In this document: positions 1-9,929 of the stretch, in pieces
Numbering within the stretch: position 1 is the stretch's first letter
Layout of the letters: every line of letters begins with the position of its first letter
Origin: Ramazzottius varieornatus
Lineage: Eukaryota; Tardigrada; Eutardigrada; Parachela; Ramazzottiidae
Direction: 5' to 3'
Assembly (NCBI GenBank): GCA_001949185.1
Contig: BDGG01000015.1
Coordinates: forward strand, 662,314-726,313
Length of the DNA stretch: 64,000 nucleotides
Program-made: the position numbers and the translations under genes
The notes under the pieces: generated by a model
Database searches by the model: none
What the model saw: the letters and a program-made list of their open reading frames with translations, nothing else
What the model was told of the DNA's origin: nothing

Positions 1-19
1 CGGTCGAAGAAAAAAACAC

Positions 20-445
20 CTGACGTCTTTCAGGGCAAGAAATGCGATGTGTTGGTCTTCTCGGAGTGTGTCTTCGCGCATCTTGCTATAAAGCGGTAGC
101 TTCTCCGTCTTCGGATCGGTGAAAAATCCAACGTCCTTTATGTGCTGAGCGAACTCGTCACCTGCAGGAAAAATCTTGGAGAAAGATGGTTTGCCTCTTA
201 ATAGAGAAAACTACTTACGGTCGTAAAATTTCTCCAGTTTGATGTAAACTTCGTGCGGCTTGTCGCCGGCTGTTTGTTCGAGCATGCGGAAACCCTGCAA
301 AGCGACGAACTCTGGAAGTAATTGCAAAAGTAAGTTTCTTGTTGGGCGAAGGACCTCACCGAATCAAGCTGCAATCACGTACTCAGTCCGAAAGTATCTG
401 CCAGTGGATAACCGTTGTTCTTTTGGTAGGCCGTAATCTCCAGAT
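20..445 (-). CDS. Unidentified multi-exon gene, partial
   Basis: Three minus-strand exons (383-445, 219-311, 20-161) join through short GT-AG introns with matching phases into one open frame of about 99 residues. Donors are GTACGT and GTAAGT; acceptors end in TTCCAG and CTGCAG. The last exon ends at a GT just inside the left edge, so the gene continues outside the window, and an acceptor (TTATAG) before the first visible exon shows that upstream exons exist. The peptide includes LEITAYQKNNGYPLADTFG, then LEKFYDRDEFAQHIKDVG, and is rich in charged residues with no membrane segment. I do not recognise the family. The conserved-looking composition and clean splice phases argue for a real gene rather than chance ORFs. 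Confidence 0.55.
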
Positions 446-746
446 CTATAACAGCGCAATAATGCAATGACTATGACGTCAGAATTCATGCGGATACCAG
501 AACCCTCGAATGGATCCTAGACGAACTCTTCTGGAAAATAATGGAAACAGAACACTGCACACTGTGTCCGTATCGTCGTGCCCCATTGAATACTGCAGTT
601 AGAATGTACTGTATGCTTGGCGTTTGAATGCCTGATATACAAGGCATTTATTTTCGTTATATAGCGTAGCGAAGCGGAAAACTGGTAGAAAAACGCTACG
701 CTGTTCCAAAACTGCTCATACGTGGTTGTAATCGACTACTGGAAAC
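446..746. other. Intron or intergenic sequence
   Basis: No coding frame, RNA gene or repeat is recognisable here. It may be an intron of the gene to the left. Confidence 0.4.
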
Positions 747-1056
747 ATGGTCACGATAAAGAATATTGTGGCAACGGCCAACCTGAACTGCTCGGTTGAT
801 TTGCACCGGTTGGAACGTTTAATCGATAGGTCCTACTGCAACTCCCCTTTCGTTCTCCGGTCTCATTATAAGACGCCTTATAATAGTTGTCAATGGTGCT
901 GTCACCAAAAGAAGCGCGTATTGTCTCGCAAAAAAATACTGTGCGCTCGTGGAACAAGCCTGGTACGACGCTACAATGAATGACTTTAAGATAGTCAACA
1001 TCGTCGCCACGTTCAACTTCGGACATCCGCTGCGACTGACCGACATTTACAATACA
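747..1056 (+). pseudogene. TBP-like (TATA-binding protein fold) fragment, frameshifted
   Basis: Two overlapping plus-strand frames together resemble one TBP repeat and the start of the second. The first frame reads VTIKNIVATANLNCSVDLHR and then a PFVLRSHYKTP-like stretch. After a one-base shift near 888 the next frame reads NGAVTKRSAY, LAKKYCALVEQ and NDFKIVNIVATFNFGHPLRL. In TBP and TBP-like factors these places hold the GKMVCTGAKS loop, the LAARKYAR helix and the DFKIQNMV...PIRL strand that opens the second repeat. No further TBP repeat follows, and a gypsy relic begins about 100 bp on. The frame break, truncation and transposon-rich setting suggest a pseudogene. It could also be a captured fragment or part of a mobile element. 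Confidence 0.45.
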
Positions 1057-1150
1057 TTACAATACATTACAGGAAAAGGAATCCACAAAAAGCAAAGTAA
1101 ACCGTCTAGTGAAATCATGAATCGTTTTGTCATGAATCGAATTTAATTTT

Positions 1151-1705
1151 CTAAAGCGCGATCTCGCGTGCTGCCGCGAGCCATACGTGTACAGTATTGG
1201 CGTATTTAGCCGCGCTGTCGAATTCCTCCTCGAAGTTGTCAATGAAGTCCCATGGTTGTTGTGGATTTCGGCCAAAGACTAACGAAAAGGGGAGATAGCC
1301 GGTAGTCTCGTTAACTGCACTGTTCATAGACCGAACGGCCACTTCAACGCATAGATCTCAATCTTTTTGTTCTTTGTCTACACAGTTTTTAATGATACTT
1401 ATTAGTGTGCGATTGGCACGCTCCGCCATCCCGTCACACTGAGCGTGATAGGAAGTAGTGAGTAAATGTTTGATGTTCAATAGTTCTAGGAGATATTGGA
1501 TGACTGATCCTCGAAATTCTGCCCTCGGTCTGTAAGGATCTCCTTGGGAACCCCCATGCAGCAACACCCACTTATCGAATAGAAAATGTGCCGCAATGTG
1601 CCGCTCTTACTGCTTCCGCCACAACGTATTTCGTTAAAGGAGAAATAGCAATAATTATGAGCATGGGCCTATGTAATCAATGTGGACTCTGTTGAGCGGG
1701 CCACT
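1151..1705 (-). pseudogene. Integrase catalytic core of gypsy relic A
   Basis: Minus-strand fragments read VHIDYIGP, then AEFRGSVIQYLLELLNIKH, AERANRTLISIIKNCVDKEQK and NETTGYLPFSLVFGRNPQQP. These match the order of motifs in a retroviral-type integrase core: first Asp in the H(I/V)D.(I/V)GP motif, the second-acid strand (here degraded) and the Glu of the ERANR(T) helix. Stops after HIDYIGPCS and shifts near 1345 and 1567 break the frame. Confidence 0.75.
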
Positions 1706-1976
1706 CGCAATAGACAGCCGGGCGGCTTCTGTGAAGTCCCCTTTGATTGTTGGCGCGTGGGGCAAGACTGGACGTAGTTTGCTAGTTGCCGGTAAGGATG
1801 GGCATTCCGCCGGTCCTTCTCCCTGGAACGGAATTCGGAAAGGAATTCCTAATTTTCCTATTTTCTTATTTCCCGTTTCCTAAAACGGCTAAACCAAAAA
1901 TCGGAATTCCAGTACGGCAGTTTAGAAGGCAAAAACCCAGGCGGAAGTTCGGCTAACAAGCTCAGCAAACTCCTTT

Positions 1977-2028
1977 GCATGTGGCGCACGCTTTCAGCCA
2001 GTTCTACTGGAAGCGTGCACCACGTGGC
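1977..2028. repeat. Hairpin repeat, single copy inside hAT-like element
   Basis: Arms ATGTGGCGCACGCTTTC and GAAGCGTGCACCACGTGG form the hairpin stem. Outer flanks GGCTAACAAGCTC and GAGTTTGTTAGCCGAGCTC are also inverted, giving a total element of about 120 bp. Confidence 0.85.
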
Positions 2029-2093
2029 AAAAAATCAAGCCGAGTTTGTTAGCCGAGCTCCTGCGCCCTTTGCCCGCACATTGTGTGGGACTC

Positions 2094-2215
2094 CTGTAAT
2101 GCTTCATGAACTCGGCGAATGACGTTATGGTAAGCATATGCTGTATACGTCATCGTACCCAGTAAACTTCACCCTTACTGTGACGTCAGTTTTCCAAGTT
2201 TTTGAAGCATTACAG
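2094..2215. mobile_element. Tc1/mariner-like MITE, copy 1 (CTGTAATGCTTCA ends)
   Basis: The 122-bp element begins CTGTAATGCTTCATGAAC and ends TGAAGCATTACAG, with TA following on the right. The second copy at 37,181-37,305 has the same termini and is flanked by TA on both sides, which is why I infer a Tc1/mariner-type origin. No coding capacity. Confidence 0.7.
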
Positions 2216-2406
2216 TACACCAGTTATTTGTAAAAAGTGGCGATTTCAGTCATTTCACCGATTTTTGCAAGCGGAATTCCGGTTTGGTGCTTATATTCCG
2301 ATTCGGAATTCCAGCGTTCCGAACCGGGCTCATGTGGAAAGTAACGGAGTTCCTATCTTCCAGGCGGAAATAGGAACGGAGCGGAAAACGGAATGCCCCG
2401 TCCTTA

Positions 2407-2566
2407 GTTGCTGGAGCAGTGCCGGCCAGAAATTTCGATTTTTTAATCGGGCTTAGGTCTTGCTTATCCCGAGATGATCCGCAAGAAGCGAGTCGTGTGC
2501 TTCAGCTAACAAAGACTCCGTACGCTTTTTGGGTACTACAAGAACGAAATACAGATGCCCATCCCT
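2407..2566 (-). pseudogene. Integrase zinc-binding (HHCC) domain of gypsy relic A, 5' half
   Basis: The minus strand reads RDGHLYFVLVVPKKRTES, then LLAEAHDSLLADHLGISKT, a stop, and RLKNRNFWPALLQQ. After the hAT-like insertion the frame resumes as LANYVQSCPTRQQSKG at 1792. This is the usual integrase H...H...C...C layout (HD..L..HLGI, then C..CQ) with one Cys changed to Arg. Confidence 0.7.
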
Positions 2567-2689
2567 AATGACTTTTCTGTACAGAAATACCTTTTTTTAA
2601 TTATGATTTAAAACGGCAGATTTGGTTTTGACTGAACTGTTTTTCACTCTAAAGCATTAATAACGGGCGCACAAAACAAGTCCTTTTCT

Positions 2690-2850
2690 TGCGGGGATCG
2701 CAGGTCCACTGTATCTAGCATAAGCAATGGTGAAGACTCAGCGCGACCCTCTTGTGCATCAGTCTTCCTGGGGATATCGGGACCTAGCGTCGGCCAGTAG
2801 ATTAGACCTTCCCGGCAGATATTTAACCTTGAGACTGTAGGGTGCTATGC
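2690..2850 (-). pseudogene. RNase H C-terminal end and linker of gypsy relic A
   Basis: The minus strand reads SLKVKYLPGRSNLLADARSR followed by YPQED, the standard end of a gypsy RNase H domain (YLPG..N..AD.LSR). Stops occur soon after. Confidence 0.6.
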
Positions 2851-2858
2851 GAAAAAGT

Positions 2859-3590
2859 CTACCTTGCTAGACGGCCAATGAGCTTTTTGTTTTCAGTGAG
2901 GCGGAAATGGCGGCATGATCGATGACAACTGTAAAGTCGCTGACGGTTGACAGATAGTAATGACCAGTACGCGGCATTTTCTAATATAGACATCACCACG
3001 TACTTTTGTTTCATCGGTTTATCCCACCCATACACGCCCAGGAATCCTTCGTACCGTGCTATGAATTCTTTTGCATCCTCGTACAGGTTGTCAGAAAAAG
3101 TTGAAAGGTCCTTGGGACTAACGTTATTGAGGCCTCCAATGACCTTGGTCAAAACAGCCATATCGGGATTAGAGTTACATAGCTTCGCTTCTGCACGCTG
3201 TTTCTCCTTTCTTCCGTGTCCGAATCAGTTTCAACCTTCTCCTCTTCCTTGTCAGGCTCGTTCTACGGTGATAGCGTCAGCCATGCTTTTATTGATTAAA
3301 TTTCCCAGATGAATCACAGTATGGTTTAGATTGTTAAATGATTCGTCTAAATCAATAAGAGAATAGTCCAACAAAGCGGTGTCGAGAAGCTCGTTGTCAG
3401 TTTCCACGCTAGCGTCTTGCGTTTCTGCTCGATCAATTTCCACGCCCTCAGCTAGGACTGTCCTATCAGCCCATTCCATCTCTTCCTGGAATTTCCTCCC
3501 TGCTTGTTCAACAAACTCCCTGAAGGTGACCTTCGTCACATCTCTTTTCCTGCCGGGTGGTCGATCCGTTTTTACTAGAAAATGTTTCAC
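2859..3590 (-). pseudogene. gag-like region of gypsy relic A
   Basis: There are two minus-strand frames. The upstream one (3590-3252) is acidic (TVLAEGVEIDRAETQDASVE) and without known motifs. The downstream one (3161-2859) contains SDNLYEDAKEFIARYEGFLG and GWDKPMKQKYVVMSILENAA, which looks like the helical capsid region of retrotransposon Gag (field of aromatic residues, GW, A..W). It is out of frame with the upstream part and runs into RNase H sequence at its end. Confidence 0.5.
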
Positions 3591-4239
3591 TTACCGTATT
3601 GGCAGTGAACAGTTGTGCGGGCTTATGTGATGAAGGAATGTGATGGAAGGAAACGGGGTTTTTGATGGGTGGAAGCTGGTGGAAGTTGATGGATGGGAGT
3701 TGAGTAAGATGACTGGACAAAACAAAAGAAAGGTCACGGGTTCCATGTGGTCTCGGAATGGTAACTTGGCAGACTGAATTCTGGACTCGGTGTGGGCTGC
3801 GAATGTTACGGGCACGTGCGGAATAGACGAAGCAACTTTATGACTCCCAGACAACTTCAGGAGAAGCTTCAGTTCAGTTCAGTTAAATACAGAAAAGAAG
3901 GAAAGGGCGGAAACTGATGAAACGAGAGCAAGTGTTTATTGGGTCGAATGATGATCGCAGATCATCAATCGGTACCTTGGAAAACTAAGTGAACAGAAAA
4001 AAGGGCGTAGCCCGATGTAATCGTGAATCTACAGACGATATCACACATTAAGGCAGGCTTGTTGGGGAAGATAAAAAATTAATATCATTGCAGGACATCC
4101 AGTAAAGATGTTCGGACAATATCTGTCATAACAGCACTTAGGAAGACGTAGGAAGACACACGTAGGAAACCAATGATTACGCGTACGTCGGATTGCGTCT
4201 TCACTCCGACAAGGCGGTGCACGGTAACTTCGGGGGGGG
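3591..4239. other. Inter-element sequence, no feature recognised
   Basis: This may include the 5' untranslated or LTR sequence of relic A, but no matching repeat near 700-1150 was found. A run of ten G occurs near 4232. Confidence 0.3.
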
Positions 4240-4291
4240 GGGAGGAATCTTAAAGAAACAAATCAAATACTGGCAGGGCACAGTATAATCC

Positions 4292-4980
4292 CTCCCTAAA
4301 GTGTTTCACGTGTGGTCTTTCCGGTCACGCGGCAGTAACTGCTATTCGAGTGGAGGTACTACCTTCACTTCGGCGGTGGTTAATAGCATTACCATCTGCT
4401 TGTACTATGGGAAGAATGGCCACTGGGCTACTGAATGCTTCAGAAACCCGGCTAACCAAAGCGCAGGCAGTAACTGGGAATTCCAATCAGCCGAAAAAAC
4501 TTGCGGTTTTTTGTAGCTTCTGTGGAAAATATGGCCACCTCGGTCAAAACTGTTTCAAGAGTCTTTTCAATACCAATCAACCTACACGGGATGTGAGAAA
4601 TGCAGCTCCTTCGGTCCAGCCTACCAGTTTAAATAGTTGCTAAAACTGCAATAATCCGGGTCATAAGGCACATGACTGTACTCTTGATGCTCAGTCAACA
4701 ACGAACAACGCAATCACTTGCTACAATTGTGGGGGATTAGGACATTTTTCTCGGATCTGCGGCTCCAGTCAGCAGTCATCGTATCAAACAGACAATTCCG
4801 GGGTGACTTCCGGTAACAACATCCGGGGACAGTCAAATTTCTGAGGGGGCCTGTACCGCGGAAACAACGGTGATCCGTTTCCGCGAGGTACTTCCAATCA
4901 AGCGCGATGCGACATCTGCGGTCTGACCGGCCATACCACTCAGATGCATTACGCCAGATCAAATGGAGGTCAGTAAAGCA
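4292..4980 (+). pseudogene. Gag nucleocapsid-like block with six CCHC zinc knuckles
   Basis: Knuckles in order: CFTCGLSGHAAV (final Cys lost), a degenerate CLYYGKNGHWATEC, CSFCGKYGHLGQNC, NCNNPGHKAHDC, CYNCGGLGHFSRIC and CDICGLTGHTTQMH. The linkers are Asn/Gln/Ser-rich. The frame breaks at 4315, 4640 and 4842. Zinc knuckles in Gag bind the element's RNA. Confidence 0.75.
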
Positions 4981-5059
4981 ACATCAATACAAACAACCAA
5001 AACATCACACAAAGGTTTTCTCGCGGTAACCAACAGGTCAATAGTATTGTCATAGAAAG

Positions 5060-5342
5060 CCTTAAGGAGAAGAGTCAAATCATAATTGTTCCTGTGTTGG
5101 TGGAAAAACAGGAACAGTTGGCACTGGTCGACAGTAGCGCCGGGGCCTCTGTCATTTCTGGTGACCTTACAGCTTTTCAGGGTTTTGCGTCTCCGAACCC
5201 TTACTCACGGTTTCGGCTGTCAATGGACAGCGAGTTCTTCTCACGGGTCGAGTACGAGGGAAAGGTTGTTAAGCCGCCCCATTCTGCGGTTGTTGAGTTA
5301 GCCACCCTTGCGGTATGTGGTGGAGCACAGGTAATGCTATAG
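5060..5342 (+). pseudogene. Retropepsin-like protease, N-terminal part
   Basis: The frame reads VIESLKEKSQIIIVPVLVEK, then ALVDSSAGASVISG. In retropepsins this position holds the catalytic D(S/T)GA motif; here it is DSSAGAS, so the glycine is displaced. The flap strand and the C-terminal part follow only after the pogo-like insertion, at 7,785-7,890. Confidence 0.6.
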
Positions 5343-5565
5343 CCATGAGTCGTGGTATAAGTAATAGCGCTTTTCCAAACTGCGGTGTAGTGGACACCAT
5401 ACCGTCAAATACACAGTCCGTAGATACTATCCATCGCACAACCAGCTCATCACACTTCCCTAAAATCTTAGTGGTTATTCAATACAACAAATAATATCGA
5501 GGTCAGAATACTGATTAAGAGGTAAAACAGCGGAACCCGCTTCAAATCATAGGGTCGATTATCCC

Positions 5566-7361
5566 TCAAGCTATCTTTTGTTTCTTTGCAACACGCGTCC
5601 GTCTTGGTGGAACTTCTTGGGCAATGTCCTCTGGCTCGTGGCTCGATGATGCTTTTTGCTTCAAGTTGACTTTTCTGACCGCTACGCTCTTTCCAGCTGT
5701 ATGCAAAATGCTTGATGTTTCCTGAACTCCCTCTTGATTAGACTTCGACTTTTGTTTTGCAGCTTTAGAGGCGTCCTTAGCTGCTTTCACAGCAGCACAT
5801 TTTGCGGCCTGCGCAGACTGAAAGTTGTCCTCGTTGGTCAAACCTCCAGCATCAAGGTTCAGGTGATCGTTTTTTTCTCGACGTGCTTTCTTTGGTGCGA
5901 CAGTGAGCAGCGAAGCTTGGAGTGAAGCAGCTAGCACGGCACCCGGAATCACACCTCGCTGCTTTAACCTGATAAATTCCAGAATGTCGCCATGATCTTT
6001 CTGGTAAACGATATCAAACTCAGCAGACAAGGATTCCGTCAAACGTTCAAAAATGGGCTGATAGTCTTCTGCAGCGACCTTCTCCGGGATCACACGATCA
6101 CTAGGACAATGACGAGTCTTCACAGTGGCAATAATTACTTCAGGACTGAATGGAAACAGTCCCGATTTTCGGAGTCCGGATACGAGATTCTGTCCGGAGT
6201 TGAAAGAGTGTTGAAGGAGGCATTCTTCCGTATGAAACCAGTTTTACCAGATGAGACAAAAGATTATCCTTCGTCACCTGAGAATTACATCACATTAAAC
6301 AATCACCACTGAATTTCACTGAAATACCACTGTTGAAATCTCACCAGTCCTCCTATCATATTATGACGGTGCCTCAAGTACTCAGCCCACGATTTCTTGA
6401 CTTGCCCAAACACGGAGATATCAAAAGGCTGCAGATGACTCGTTCGTCCAGCAGTTAATGCGAAGACGTAACGTATTCATTACACTGTGGCTAACCTTCA
6501 TTTTAGTCATTGTCGGAAATACTACCAACTTAAGGTAATTGGCAAAGTGAAGTTGATCCATGGTTCCGGAATCATTCACTCCTTGATAGCAGTGTCCACT
6601 TGTACCATCTGGTCGTGAACGAACGTGTCGTTTACCGGAAAAGAGTGCCATGAATGGAAGTTGAAGTCCAGCGGCGTTACCACATGGTAATATAGTCACC
6701 AGTTCTTTCTCTGTTCCATCAAATTGGGAATAAATTTGATGCATTCTTTTTCGTCCTACCACCCTGTCGAACATTTGTGCAGTATTAAAGGCTGACTCGT
6801 CCAGATTCCACACTTGTTCTGGTTCGTCGAGGAAGCCTCGCTGGAAAAGTAGCTCCGTCAGCTTGCTGATGTATCTGTCCGCTAATTCATGTGTCCATTC
6901 GCGGTCGTTCTTTCGGTTATTTGCGTGGGTTACTCGTATGGACAACGTGGGATGTCGCTGCAGAAATCGACGGAAATGTTGATCGTTGAAGGCTGTGTGC
7001 TTTAGGCTTAAAACATGTTGAGATTAAAATACGATCGACGTAAGCAAGATCGGAAGACAAATTACGAGAATAAATAATTCCACGCACCAAGTCGGTTATT
7101 CATGTCCACGATTGTTGCCGCGCAGTGCTGTCGATTTAGCGGAATTCCCGTATCAGAACAAGCCAGCAAAAAGGCAGCAAGAGCTTCTTCTTGAGGAGGT
7201 ATTTTCGGCTGCTTTCCGTGAGGCCCAAGATGCCGATTGTTCAGCCGATTCCTCAGCGTCCGTCGATTGACTCCGTACAGCATTGCTGATTTCCGCTCAC
7301 TCCATCCCAGTGAGATGCTGCCTCCAATGTAAGGTTGAGCATGAGCTTCTGCTGCAGTCAT
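5566..7361 (-). mobile_element. pogo/Tigger-like DDE transposon relic (minus strand)
   Basis: Minus-strand pieces in order: an N-terminal HTH domain (7361-7062: ERKSAMLYGVNRRTLRNRLN), a Tc5-type second HTH that resumes after a probable small intron as FNDQHFRRFLQRHPTLSIR (about 6,995-6,940), a DDE core with VWNLDESAFNTAQM and DGTEKELVTILPCGNAAG, then SHLQPFDISVFGQVKKSW (about 6,425-6,375), and a Lys/Ala-rich C-terminal tail (6123-5566). The second catalytic Asp (usually in a DGH.SH motif) is missing between 6,520 and 6,425, and frames break several times. Terminal repeats were not found, so true ends may extend to about 5,350 and 7,700. It sits inside the protease of gypsy relic B. Confidence 0.75.
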
Positions 7362-7429
7362 CAGCTTGGGAGATGTTATTTTTGACTTGAAAATACAAAA
7401 ACTGCAGCAAAAGGAATTTGGCCCTGTCG

Positions 7430-7784
7430 TATAAGATCAAGTTACGTCGTCAACTAAATTTACGCTGCGAGCGCCTCTAGTGGCCTCGAGTTCATTTCTG
7501 GTCCAGGCTCTGCAACATGGGATTCAAGCGTTCTAAAATATGGAGATCCGTAGAGTCTTCCGGAACCCAACTTCGGTTACACATAGTATTATCCGGCAGC
7601 CCCTCATTTTCTCTATCGATCCATCCGAAATAACTTAGGCTTTAGTCACAGATAAGAGGCGAAAATATTTGGCTAACTGAACAACCTCGACATAGGCCGG
7701 TTAACTCAACAACCTTTCCCTCGTACAGGTAGGCTGACGCTTTTTGGAGAAAGCAAGATGATTTTTTTGCATGTCATGCAGCAC
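7430..7784. other. Sequence between pogo-like relic and gypsy B protease end
   Basis: No frame or repeat recognised. It probably holds the 5' end of the pogo-like element and degraded gypsy sequence. Confidence 0.3.
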
Positions 7785-7890
7785 TTCCCTTCCCAGGCTT
7801 ACGGCGTCATTCTCCGTACAGATGTTCTAGCGCAGTTCAACGTTATGATCGACGTGGTGAAGAACCAGGTTTTTACTAGCCATTTCAGCT
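7785..7890 (+). pseudogene. Retropepsin C-terminal motif of gypsy relic B
   Basis: The frame reads AYGVILRTDVLAQFNVMIDV, matching the (I/L)LG.D.L..F...ID end of gypsy proteases. With 5,060-5,342 this shows that the pogo-like element landed in the middle of the protease. Confidence 0.5.
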
Positions 7891-7902
7891 CGCAGGTTCT
7901 AC

Positions 7903-8487
7903 GATGTTATCCACCTTCGATATGAAGTCTGGATACTTCCAGGTTCCCATGGATAAGAACTCCATGGCGAAGACAGCCTTCATCGCTGATGGAGGTCTTT
8001 ACGAGTTTACCGTTATGCCTTTTGGAGTGGTTAACGCTCCGCTTACTACCAGTGGATGATGAATATCATCTTTTCAGGCTTGCTTTGGCAGGTATGTGCT
8101 TGTTATATCGATGACATAGACGTGTGGAGTCGCGATTTTGACACTCATCTTCAGGACCTCACTTCCGTGTTCGATCATATCGTGGATGCGAATCTTGTAC
8201 TGAACCCAATCAAATGTCGGTTCTTTCAGTCAGAAATAAACCTACTCGGTTTAAAGATCAGTAGAGATGGTGTAAAGCCAACAATGAAAGGTATCGACCC
8301 CATCCTCGAGTTTCCGGTCCCTACCGCTGTCGATAAGTTGAGATCCTTCCCAGGCAAGACTGTGTACTATCGAAAGCATATTCCCGGTTGTTCCGATATG
8401 ACCGAGCCTTTGCTACTGAGGTCAAAGGACAATAAGTTAGTTCCTTTCGTCTGGAAGGAACCACAGGGTACACGTTCGACAGTTTGA
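7903..8487 (+). pseudogene. Reverse transcriptase, palm and thumb part
   Basis: The frame reads STFDMKSGYFQVPMDKNS, KTAFIADGGLYEFTVMPFG and, after a shift near 8,050, CACYIDDIDVWSRDFDTHL, CRFFQSEINLLGLKISRDG and RSFPGKTVYYRKHIPG. FDMKSGY and the YIDD box (YLDD or YIDD in gypsy elements) carry the catalytic aspartates. The fingers subdomain before STFDMK is missing. Confidence 0.85.
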
Positions 8488-8900
8488 AGTCTATATTGAT
8501 CTCTCCTCCGCTTTTACGTCTTTTCGACACTAACGTGCCCACAGAGATTCACACCGACGCTTCCGAATATGGGATGCGTCATTGTGCAACGGCATCCACA
8601 TGAACCGTTAGAGCGTGTGGTAGCTTATGGTTCCAAGATACGTAACGAGACACAGAGGAGCTGGAGCGCTACGGAGAGGGAAGCTTACGCTGTGTATTGG
8701 ACCTGCACGAAGTTTACTTACTAGGAAGGACAGTGAAGGTCGTTACGGATCACCACGCACTTTGCTGGTTGTTCTCAACGCATACGGTTAACAAACGTCT
8801 CACGAATTGGGCCTTTAGTTTGCAAGAATATCAATAAGAGGTCTATTACCGTAGCTGTAAGCGTCATGAAGACGCTGACTTCCTGTCCAGAATCCACTAG
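8480..8900 (+). pseudogene. RNase H domain of gypsy relic B
   Basis: Fragments in two frames: PPLLRLFDTNVPTEIHTDAS, VAYGSKIRNETQRSWSATER, EAYAVYWTCTKF, VVTDHHALCWLF and EDADFLSR. The TDAS, ER(E)A and TDHHAL motifs are those of gypsy RNase H. Frame breaks lie near 8,570, 8,725 and 8,835. Confidence 0.8.
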
Positions 8901-8932
8901 ATCCTCCATCCGCAATTGAGGATAGGATCATC

Positions 8933-9760
8933 ATGATGTTTGCACCAATCGAGATTAAAAGGCTTCAGAGTGAGGATACAACTTTTTGCGTTAAGATTCT
9001 CCGAATTCGTGAGTGCAATGTGGCGGAATTAGATAGCAGTAAAGCAGTAAAGCGTTTCAAGTTGATCGACGGTGTTCTCTACCGCGAGTTTCTCAGAGAG
9101 GGCACAGTGCATGTTTTACATTGTGTACCCAAGCTTCTCCGACTCGAGGTTCTTCAAGCGTGTCATGACAAGCTTTCTGGCCACTTTGGTTTTCGAAGGA
9201 CTTGGGACCTCGTCAAGAACAGATTCTTTTGGCCTGGCGTATCTGCGTTTGTGAAGCGTTACGTTCGGTCCTGTGTTTCTGCCAAACACGAAACATTCGG
9301 ACGCAGGCGAAAGCAGGGCTTCTGCTGTAGGTAGCGATCAAATCGGTGCCGTTTCATCGAATCTCAGTTGACCTCATGGGCCCTCTTCCCTGGTCAACAA
9401 ATAAGAAAAGATACATTATCGTTGTCACTGATCAGTTCACAAAGTTTGTCATCATTGGTTCCTTACGCACAAAGGAGGCCGAGGAGGAAGCCATGTTCAT
9501 GATCGAGCATGTCTTTCTCATTCATTCATCTCCGTTGAAAATGTTGAGTGATAGTGGTTCAGAATTCAACAACAGGATAGTTGAGACTGTTTCGAAAACT
9601 TTAAACATTAAACATCTCAATTCTTCCGTCTACTGGGCACCGGGGGACGGGCAAGTGGAGCGAGCGAATCAGACATTTCAAAGGTCACGGCTTAGTACAT
9701 CGTCGATAAGCATAAAGACTGGCACCTTATTCTTCCATTCGTGACACATGCATACAATAC
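8933..9760 (+). pseudogene. Integrase zinc finger and catalytic core of gypsy relic B
   Basis: The zinc-binding part reads LEVLQACHDKLSGHFGFRRT and FFWPGVSAFVKRYVRSC (H..H..C, last Cys shifted or lost). The core reads FHRISVDLMGPLPW, VVTDQFTKFVIIGSLRT, LSDSGSEFNN and GDGQVERANQTFQ, keeping the three acidic positions (VDLMG, SDSG, QVERAN). A stop at 9,332 separates the two parts. Confidence 0.85.
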
Positions 9761-9929
9761 GACAGTGCATGAGCTGACAAAGATGAGTGCTTTCTACATG
9801 CTCTTTTTCCGAAATCCTCGCCTGATCGCAGACTTTCAACTACCGACTCAGGTTTCTGATACTTTCATCGACTCATTTGCAGATCGCGTTGAAATCATGA
9901 GAGTCAGTCCAGGCTAGGGTCGGCCAACA

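Larger units (their letters stand above)
1793..2406. mobile_element. hAT-like non-autonomous element with 8-bp target duplication
   Basis: The 614-bp element starts TAAGGATGGGCATTCCG and ends with the inverted counterpart CGGAATGCCCCGTCCTTA. It is flanked by GTTGCCGG (1785-1792) and GTTGCTGG (2407-2414), an 8-bp target duplication with one mismatch, which is the length typical of hAT transposons. Removing it restores a continuous gypsy integrase zinc-finger frame across the site. The ends are rich in GGAATTCC motifs. The interior holds no transposase but carries one hairpin repeat (1977-2028) and one Tc1/mariner-like MITE (2094-2215), so the block is layered. Confidence 0.75.
1151..3590 (-). 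mobile_element. Ty3/gypsy-type retrotransposon relic A (minus strand)
   Basis: Read on the minus strand, the order is gag-like sequence (3590-2870), the end of RNase H (2850-2690), the integrase zinc-binding domain (2566-2407, continuing at 1792-1706) and the integrase core (1705-1151). Protease and reverse transcriptase are missing, and gag runs directly into RNase H sequence near 2860, so an internal deletion removed most of pol. The integrase is split by a hAT-like insertion at 1793-2406. I could not find matching LTRs in the flanks. Every domain carries stops or frameshifts, so this is a dead copy. Confidence 0.8.

Noticed and set aside
747-1150. LTR of gypsy relic A between the integrase end and the left flank.
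   Set aside because: No matching sequence was found near 3,600-4,240, and the stretch encodes the TBP-like fragment on the other strand.
2551-2568. AGATGCCCATCCCTA, which looks like a second hAT end matching TAAGGATGGGCAT at 1793.
   Set aside because: It falls in the gypsy integrase coding frame (RDGHLYF on the minus strand), has no 8-bp duplication, and the true right end with a duplication is at 2406.
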